This document shows positions 8,504-11,793 of a stretch of 11,793 nucleotides of DNA, one piece after another. The position numbers were made by a program, and so were the translations under genes. Within the stretch, counting starts at the first letter, position 1. Each line of letters begins with the position of its first letter. A model generated the notes under the pieces. That model saw nothing but the letters and a program-made list of their open reading frames with translations, made no database searches and was not told the DNA's origin. The stretch comes from an uncultured Collinsella sp. (GTDB lineage Bacteria; Actinomycetota; Coriobacteriia; Coriobacteriales; Coriobacteriaceae): contig CABSMZ010000046.1 of the NCBI GenBank assembly GCA_902478875.1, positions 1 to 11,793 of the forward strand, in the 5' to 3' direction.

Positions 8504-8555
8504 GCGTTTTCTTTACGCTCGCGTCCTGCGCAGAGTTCGATTCTCCGCGGTACGG
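8504..8555 (+). repeat. 52-bp direct repeat, copy A
   Basis: This copy starts GCGTTTTCTTTACGC and ends GATTCTCCGCGGTACGG. It differs from copy B at only four of 52 positions. It follows directly after the 62-bp array. It contains GAGTTCGATTCTC, which looks like a tRNA T-arm, but no tRNA can be folded around it. Confidence 0.9.
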
Positions 8556-8639
8556 GGGGATCCGTTGATGCGGCGCATGGCGGGCTGAGATTCGATAACA
8601 TCGCATCTATATGGGGTTGAGGCTTTGCGCGGAGAATCC

Positions 8640-8662
8640 GCGTATTTGCTTCGCAAATACGC
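8640..8662. repeat. 10-bp perfect hairpin with TTC loop
   Basis: GCGTATTTGC and GCAAATACGC pair perfectly around a TTC loop. No T run follows on either strand, so it is not a standard terminator. Just before it, CGCGGAGAATC (8628-8638) is the exact reverse complement of GATTCTCCGCG found in both 52-bp repeats, so larger fold-backs with either copy are possible. Confidence 0.7.
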
Positions 8663-8703
8663 ACCGGCTTCGGCCGCCTGCCGGCGCCCTCGCCCGCGGG
8701 CTA

Positions 8704-8721
8704 AAAACGCTTACGCGTTTT
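8704..8721. terminator. Terminator-like hairpin overlapping the start of copy B
   Basis: AAAACGC (8704-8710) and GCGTTTT (8715-8721) pair around TTAC and are followed by CTTT on the plus strand, with an A run on the other side. The shape suits a weak terminator working in either direction, but no gene clearly ends here. Confidence 0.35.
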
Positions 8722-8766
8722 CTTTACGCCCGTGCCCTGCACAGAGTTCGATTCTCCGCGGTACGG
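8715..8766 (+). repeat. 52-bp direct repeat, copy B
   Basis: This is the second copy of the repeat at 8504-8555, with 48 of 52 positions identical. It ends two bases before the stop codon of the recombinase gene, so it marks the chromosomal side of the element boundary. The 159 bases between the copies hold the other hairpins of this stretch. Confidence 0.9.
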
Positions 8767-8767
8767 A

Positions 8768-10279
8768 CTAGAAATAAAAAGGCAGGTAGATACGAATATC
8801 TACCTGCCTGTTGCTTATGGTGGAGCTGGCGTTCATTCGGTCGAACACCTCGCCACCTGGACCTATAGCGCCAGGCAGCGACGGATTATCGCCCAAGCCG
8901 GCAGAATCGTCAAACGTGAACGCCACGCGCAGGCCGTCGTCATCGTCGGGGCCGCCCAGCACCACGCGCGCCACGAACGTGCGCAGAAGCTGCGCGTCGT
9001 CCACCTCGGCGGCGGCCATGCCCTCAAGCCAGAACAGCGCGCGGTCGTAGTCAAGGCGGGCGGCCTCAAGGGCCTCGGCCGTGCGCAGCTCGTCCTTGAG
9101 GAGCGCCTGCCGCCGCTTCAGCGCGTCTATGCGCTCCTTGCCGCCCGGCGGCGCGATGCCCGACTCGATGGCCGCCCATATGTTGGAGAACGCCGTCTCG
9201 ATCTTGGCCAGCTCGCCCTTTATGGTCTCGCTCAAGGGCTTCTCGTCGGCGCGCTCCTCCTCGGCGTCGGCCAGCATGCGAGCGATGCGCTCGCGGCTGT
9301 CGGCGCTGCCCAGGGCCTCGCGCACGGCGTCGGCCACGCGCTTCTCCACGACATCGCGGCGCACGGTGCGCCCGCAGCTGCGGCAGCGGTAGTAGTGATA
9401 GGGCCTGCCCGACTTGCCCGTGCCGCTGGTGCCGGTCATCAGCCCGCCGTCGCGCCCGTCGTAGAGCTTGCCCGTGAGCGGGAAGTCCCACGCTTCGGTC
9501 TTGGCGCGGGGCCTGTGCGAGTCCTCAAGCATCCGTATCACCCTCTCCTCGTCATCCATGGGAACGATGGCGGGCATGCCGCCGGGCACGACCACGCCCG
9601 CGTAGCGGTACTCCCCGCCGTTCTCCCGCCGCATCAGTATGCGGCGCACCGTCTGGAAGCGCCACTTGCCGCCGCGCTTGGTGCGGTACGGCTCCCAGGC
9701 GCGCACCACGTCGGCCACCGACTTGCCCGACAAGACCATGCGCACGCCCAGGCGGATGGCGGCGGCCTCCTCCTCGTTGACCACGTAGCGCCCGTCCACT
9801 ATGTCCCAGCCGTAGCGCACGCAGCCGTTGGCCATGCACCGCTCGGCGTTCTTCTGTATGCCGTCGCGTATGCGCTCGCCGTCGAGCGCGCTCTCGTACT
9901 CCGCCAGCACCTCCAGCATGCCCAGCTGCAGCACGCCCGCCGAGCCGTCCGAAATGTCCTCGCCCGCGTACAGTATCTCGACGCGGCAGCGGCGCAGCAT
10001 GATGCGCGCCATGGCCATCTCGTCGCGGTTGCGCATGATTCGGGTAACTTTATATATGACCACGAAATCGAACAGCCCTCGCTTGGCGTCGGCCATCATG
10101 CGCTGGAACTCGGCGCGGTCGGTGTTGGTGCCCGTCTGCGCGAAGTCGCAGTACGTGGCCACCACGCGCAGGTCGTTCTCGGCGCAGTAGGCGCGGGACT
10201 TCTCCACCTGTATCTCTATGGACTCGCCGCGCTGGTTGTGGCTCGAGAAGCGGGCGTATATCGCCGCGCGCCCGCCCAC
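8768..10279 (-). CDS. Large serine recombinase (integrase) of the mobile element
   Basis: The 503-residue protein would cut and join DNA through a serine-phosphate link, for integration and excision of the element. The resolvase domain covers about 4-145, with YARFSS (Ser12 likely catalytic, Arg9) and KVTRIMRNRDE (77-87). A recombinase domain follows at about 155-265, then a zinc-ribbon region, then a charged coiled coil at about 335-420. In the ribbon the second pair Cys299/Cys302 is present, but the first pair is replaced by Asp274 and Asp277 (LYDGRDGG). GTG 10279 is chosen because GGAG lies five bases upstream and the family sequence begins there; it starts two bases after the repressor stop, so the two genes are coupled. 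The final 20 or so residues are encoded by what look like a tmRNA 3' end and a terminator. Excisive recombination may also need a directionality factor, which was not found. Confidence 0.95.
   Translation of the reverse strand: MGGRAAIYARFSSHNQRGESIEIQVEKSRAYCAENDLRVVATYCDFAQTGTNTDRAEFQRMMADAKRGLFDFVVIYKVTRIMRNRDEMAMARIMLRRCRVEILYAGEDISDGSAGVLQLGMLEVLAEYESALDGERIRDGIQKNAERCMANGCVRYGWDIVDGRYVVNEEEAAAIRLGVRMVLSGKSVADVVRAWEPYRTKRGGKWRFQTVRRILMRRENGGEYRYAGVVVPGGMPAIVPMDDEERVIRMLEDSHRPRAKTEAWDFPLTGKLYDGRDGGLMTGTSGTGKSGRPYHYYRCRSCGRTVRRDVVEKRVADAVREALGSADSRERIARMLADAEEERADEKPLSETIKGELAKIETAFSNIWAAIESGIAPPGGKERIDALKRRQALLKDELRTAEALEAARLDYDRALFWLEGMAAAEVDDAQLLRTFVARVVLGGPDDDDGLRVAFTFDDSAGLGDNPSLPGAIGPGGEVFDRMNASSTISNRQVDIRIYLPFYF
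8771..8809 (-). terminator. Terminator with 13-bp stem inside the recombinase 3' end
   Basis: On the minus strand AGGCAGGTAGATA and TATCTACCTGCCT pair perfectly around TTCG and are followed by TTTTATTTC. The recombinase stop codon TAG comes directly after this tract, so the terminator lies wholly within the coding frame. Its place eight bases after a tmRNA-like CCA end suggests that it was first the terminator of host ssrA. Confidence 0.92.
8818..8831 (-). other. Likely attachment-site core: 3' end of tmRNA (ssrA)
   Basis: The minus strand reads CGCCAGCTCCACCA, identical to the last 14 bases of E. coli tmRNA (acceptor-stem strand CAGCTCC plus ACCA), and a terminator follows on the same strand. 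TTCGA lies 12 bases upstream of CAGCTCC, but the spacing is five bases too long for a true T-arm, so only the 3' end of ssrA would remain here. It is read as the host side of the left attachment site. The exact crossover cannot be placed. Confidence 0.6.
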
Positions 10280-10281
10280 GG

Positions 10282-10926
10282 CTACTCCATCTCGTCGGCG
10301 GCCTGGAACCACACCACCGTGCCGATCACGCGCACGGGGCCGTCGTCCATGCCGAAAATCATGTCCTCGTAGTCCTCGAAGCTATCCGCCGACAGCATCA
10401 GCTTGGTGCTGCCCTTGTACCAGCGGCGCATGACCGCGCGGTAGTCCTCGGTCTCCACCACGGCGATGGACCCGTTGGCGGGCTGGCGGTCGGGGTCGAC
10501 CAGCACGTGGCTGCCCTCGGGTATGACGCGGTTCATGCAGTCGCCCTCGACCTCCAGGGCGAACGCGCGCGGGTGCCCGGCGCACACCGAGGCGGGCACC
10601 TCCACGCGGTGCGCTATCTCCTCCTCGTCGGCGAGCGCGCCGGCATGCACGCGCCCGAGCGTGAGCAGCGGCACGGTGGCGCTGCTGGCCACCACGGGCA
10701 TGGCGCCGGAAGGCAAAACAACGCCATCTGTTCCCTCGTCAATAACCTCGCCTTTACTGATATTGAAATAATCCGCAATGCGCTGAACTGCGCCCATGCG
10801 AGGCACTGCTCGCCCGTTTTCCCACTGAGATACGGCCATAGCGGAGACGGCGGCAACTTTGCCGAACTCCTCCTGCGTCATGTCGTGCTGCGTCCTAATC
10901 CTTCGGATGTTCTCGGCTATGCTCAC
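10282..10926 (-). CDS. CI/LexA-like repressor with altered protease dyad
   Basis: The 214-residue protein has an N-terminal helix-turn-helix of the XRE type (about 4-58, TQEEFGKVAAVSAMAVSQWENG) and a C-terminal S24 (LexA-fold) domain from about 85. It would bind operators in the divergent promoter region and keep the element silent. The cleavage-site pair Ala95-Gly96 (GRVHAG) is present. At the catalytic serine position the sequence reads GDCMNRVIPEG, so Cys130 replaces Ser; 36 residues later, where the lysine of the VKR motif is expected, it reads VMRR, so Met166 replaces Lys. Self-cleavage is therefore doubtful. GTG 10926 follows AAGGAGG at four bases. The gene is first in an operon with the recombinase, two bases apart. 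Confidence 0.93.
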   Translation of the reverse strand: MSIAENIRRIRTQHDMTQEEFGKVAAVSAMAVSQWENGRAVPRMGAVQRIADYFNISKGEVIDEGTDGVVLPSGAMPVVASSATVPLLTLGRVHAGALADEEEIAHRVEVPASVCAGHPRAFALEVEGDCMNRVIPEGSHVLVDPDRQPANGSIAVVETEDYRAVMRRWYKGSTKLMLSADSFEDYEDMIFGMDDGPVRVIGTVVWFQAADEME

Positions 10927-10964
10927 GTGTCCTCCTTCCGCTGCGACCGTTAAAATCTTTTTAC

Positions 10965-10993
10965 AGAATATGACAAATCTTCTTTACAGTCAC
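10965..10993 (-). promoter_or_regulatory. Promoter of the repressor-recombinase operon
   Basis: On the minus strand GTGACT (10993-10988) and TATTCT (10970-10965) are 17 bases apart. The -35 box overlaps the -35 box of the opposite promoter, so the two should compete, and the repressor probably controls its own gene. Confidence 0.6.
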
Positions 10994-11011
10994 TATATGT
11001 TTGGTTATAGT
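10983..11011 (+). promoter_or_regulatory. Promoter of the Cro-like early operon
   Basis: TTTACA (10983-10988) and TATAGT (11006-11011) are 17 bases apart, close to consensus. It would drive the Cro-like gene and the genes that follow. A dyad covers its spacer and -10 box. Confidence 0.75.
10992..11011. promoter_or_regulatory. Putative operator dyad between the divergent genes
   Basis: ACTATA (10992-10997) and TATAGT (11006-11011) are perfect inverted half-sites 8 bases apart. Protein bound here would block the -10 box of the early promoter. A second motif, TTTACAG, occurs twice as a direct repeat at 10960-10966 and 10983-10989, 23 bases apart, and may be another binding site. Which of the two regulators binds each is unknown. 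Confidence 0.5.
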
Positions 11012-11041
11012 CTTAGGCACACCAAGCAAGGAGGTGATTCG

Positions 11042-11236
11042 ATGGAATTGGTTGATGCGCGCAAGAAGGCACGGTACTCACAGGAGGCCGTGGCTGGCCT
11101 TCTCGGCATCTCGCGGCCCACGTACGCAAAGATGGAAAGCAACCCCGATAGCGTGACTATCGAGGACGCCAAAAAACTGGCAAAACTTTTCGGCGTGCGT
11201 GTGGCTGATATTTTTTTCGGCAGCAACGATAGTTAA
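11042..11236 (+). CDS. Small XRE-family DNA-binding protein, Cro-like
   Basis: The 64-residue product is almost wholly one helix-turn-helix domain: SQEAVAGLLGISRPTYAKMES (13-33) holds the two DNA-binding helices, and TIEDAKKLAKLFGVRVADIFF the rest of the bundle. It probably acts as the Cro-like partner of the repressor in the genetic switch, or as an activator of the early operon. ATG 11042 has a near-perfect ribosome binding site, AAGGAGGTGAT, seven bases upstream, which predicts strong translation. It is the first gene downstream of the plus-strand promoter and divergent to the repressor. Confidence 0.93.
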   Translation: MELVDARKKARYSQEAVAGLLGISRPTYAKMESNPDSVTIEDAKKLAKLFGVRVADIFFGSNDS

Positions 11237-11258
11237 ACCTATAGATAGGAGAGAAACC

Positions 11259-11597
11259 ATGACCACCAAGAGCCACCAGCCCGAGTTCGTCGCCGAGATC
11301 GTCGGCAAAACGCTCGACCACCTCATCGACGACCGCAAGCGCGTGGCCGTCGACTTCGAGCTGGCCGAGAACGGCTGCATGGAGGAGACGCACGTCAGCC
11401 TCAAGCGCCGCATCGCGGCCATGTGGGGCTTCCAGACGAGCGGCATCGAGCTTCTGGAGGCGAGCACGACCTGGTTCGAGCTCGGCGGCATGCAGTTCAA
11501 CGTCTACAGCTCCGTGCAGTTCAGCGTGAACGGCAAGGGCTGGAGCACCGACTTCAAGACCATCGCGCGCGACGCCGCGTACGACGAGAAGGGGTAG
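11259..11597 (+). CDS. Unrecognised 112-residue protein of the early operon
   Basis: I do not recognise a family. The gene starts at ATG 11259, seven bases after AGGAGA, and lies 22 bases after the Cro-like gene, so it belongs to the same transcript. The protein is soluble, mixed in charge, without signal peptide or membrane segment. The N-terminal part (about 8-55) looks helical and charged; the C-terminal part (about 60-98, with TTWFELGGMQFNVYSS and QFSVNGKGW) looks like alternating beta strands. Two cysteines are not expected to bind metal, as only Cys40 is seen. Early-operon genes of temperate elements often encode small regulators, recombination helpers or host-takeover proteins, but the sequence does not decide between them. 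Confidence 0.8.
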   Translation: MTTKSHQPEFVAEIVGKTLDHLIDDRKRVAVDFELAENGCMEETHVSLKRRIAAMWGFQTSGIELLEASTTWFELGGMQFNVYSSVQFSVNGKGWSTDFKTIARDAAYDEKG

Positions 11598-11600
11598 GCC

Positions 11601-11793
11601 ATGCTGAACGAGGTGACCGTACGGGGGGGGTTCACCGCCCTCAACGTGAAGAGCGGCAAGTGCGTGCTGCAGTTTGAGCTGGACCCGAAGTTCCGTGACT
11701 TCATCCCCAAGCTGGTGGAGTTCACGGGGCAGATGCTCAACATCCACGTGTACGACGACCAGGAGGTGATGTTCGTGGATAGGGACACCGGTG
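11601..11793 (+). CDS. Unrecognised protein of the early operon, 3' end outside the window
   Basis: An open frame of 64 codons starts at ATG 11601, three bases after the preceding stop, and runs past the window edge without a stop. GAAGGGG just upstream may serve as a ribosome binding site, and the close spacing suggests coupled translation. The visible part begins MLNEVTVRGGF and includes a charged helix-like stretch (DPKFRDFIPKLVEFTGQ) followed by a probable beta strand (MLNIHVYDD). No family is recognised. Codons 8-10 contain a run of eight G (11623-11630), so a slip in replication or sequencing would shift the frame. Confidence 0.7.
   Translation, partial: MLNEVTVRGGFTALNVKSGKCVLQFELDPKFRDFIPKLVEFTGQMLNIHVYDDQEVMFVDRDTG

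Larger units (their letters stand above)
8200..8767. other. Gene-poor, repeat-rich stretch between the patatin gene and the mobile element
   Basis: About 570 bases hold no supported gene. Short open frames on both strands exist only because the repeats lack stops; they have no ribosome binding sites and differ in the degree to which they follow the repeats. The stretch holds the 62-bp tandem units, two 52-bp direct repeats, and several GC-rich hairpins. No clear promoter for the patatin gene was found in its left part. Confidence 0.6.
8818..11793. mobile_element. Left part of an integrated prophage or integrative element
   Basis: The region holds a serine recombinase at its outer end, a CI-like repressor, a divergent Cro-like gene and small unrecognised early genes, which is the usual order at one end of a temperate phage or integrative element. 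Its genes use ATA isoleucine codons and GC-rich third positions in a way that looks unlike the ribosomal and glm genes. No structural, conjugation or replication gene is in view, so phage and conjugative element cannot be told apart. The left end is placed at the tmRNA-like site; the right end lies outside. Confidence 0.8.

Noticed and set aside
8531..8549. Possible tRNA in the 52-bp repeats, from GAGTTCGATTCTC
   Set aside because: The T-arm-like piece has no matching acceptor, D or anticodon arms within tRNA distance, and its stem has a mismatch.
8183..8664. Short minus-strand frames across the 62-bp repeats
   Set aside because: Their sequences simply follow the repeats (recurring WDV, LKRK and PGI pieces), change frame between units and lack ribosome binding sites.
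8611..8868. Plus-strand 85-codon frame between the repeats and the recombinase
   Set aside because: It crosses copy B, a terminator and the end of the recombinase gene, and has no ribosome binding site.
8732..10372. Plus-strand open frame of 546 codons rich in Ala, His and Val
   Set aside because: It is the opposite-strand shadow of the serine recombinase and has the low-complexity composition typical of such shadows.

Overview
The window looks like chromosome of a high-GC gut actinobacterium of the Coriobacteriia, most like Collinsella, carrying the left part of an integrated mobile element. The grounds are the gene order rplM-rpsI-glmM, which is typical of Actinobacteria, the GC-rich third positions, strong AGGAG ribosome binding sites with some GTG starts, and a large NTPase/BTAD regulator of the kind common in this class. 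The assignment is inference from content, not from a database match. Bases 1-22 are not biological: they match the end of an Illumina Nextera adapter.

Chromosomal part (about 23-8767). Every recognisable gene is on the minus strand. From right to left they are a patatin-like lipid hydrolase (7321-8199); rplM-rpsI (L13 and S9) behind a clear promoter, with a hairpin at the predicted 5' end of the transcript and a strong terminator after rpsI; glmM; a stand-alone glucose-type PTS EIIA protein; and nagB, which ends in a terminator. GlmM makes glucosamine-1-phosphate for the cell wall, NagB turns glucosamine-6-phosphate into fructose-6-phosphate and ammonia, and the EIIA could serve an amino-sugar or glucose PTS, so the three sit around one hexosamine-phosphate node. 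After an apparently empty stretch comes the 5' part of a regulator of more than 940 residues, cut by the contig end. It has an N-terminal P-loop NTPase, a long helical middle, and a C-terminal winged helix with a BTAD domain.

Boundary (about 8200-8840). The gene-poor stretch behind the patatin gene holds three 62-bp tandem units, each with a hairpin whose stem shows compensatory changes, two copies of a 52-bp direct repeat, and several further hairpins. Next to it is a 14-bp match to the 3' end of tmRNA (ssrA), followed on the same strand by a 13-bp-stem terminator. Both lie inside the last codons of the recombinase gene. The simplest reading is that the element inserted at the 3' end of ssrA and that the recombinase reading frame now runs through the host's leftover ssrA end and terminator.

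Mobile element (about 8818 to beyond the right edge). A large serine recombinase and a LexA/CI-like repressor form one minus-strand operon with coupled translation. A 64-residue Cro-like protein starts a divergent plus-strand operon with two unrecognised small genes, the second cut by the window end. Overlapping divergent promoters and a dyad between them form a plausible lysogeny switch. The repressor keeps the Ala-Gly cleavage site but has Cys and Met where the catalytic Ser and Lys should be, so ordinary RecA-stimulated self-cleavage is doubtful. No CRISPR array, tRNA, rRNA or insertion sequence was seen.
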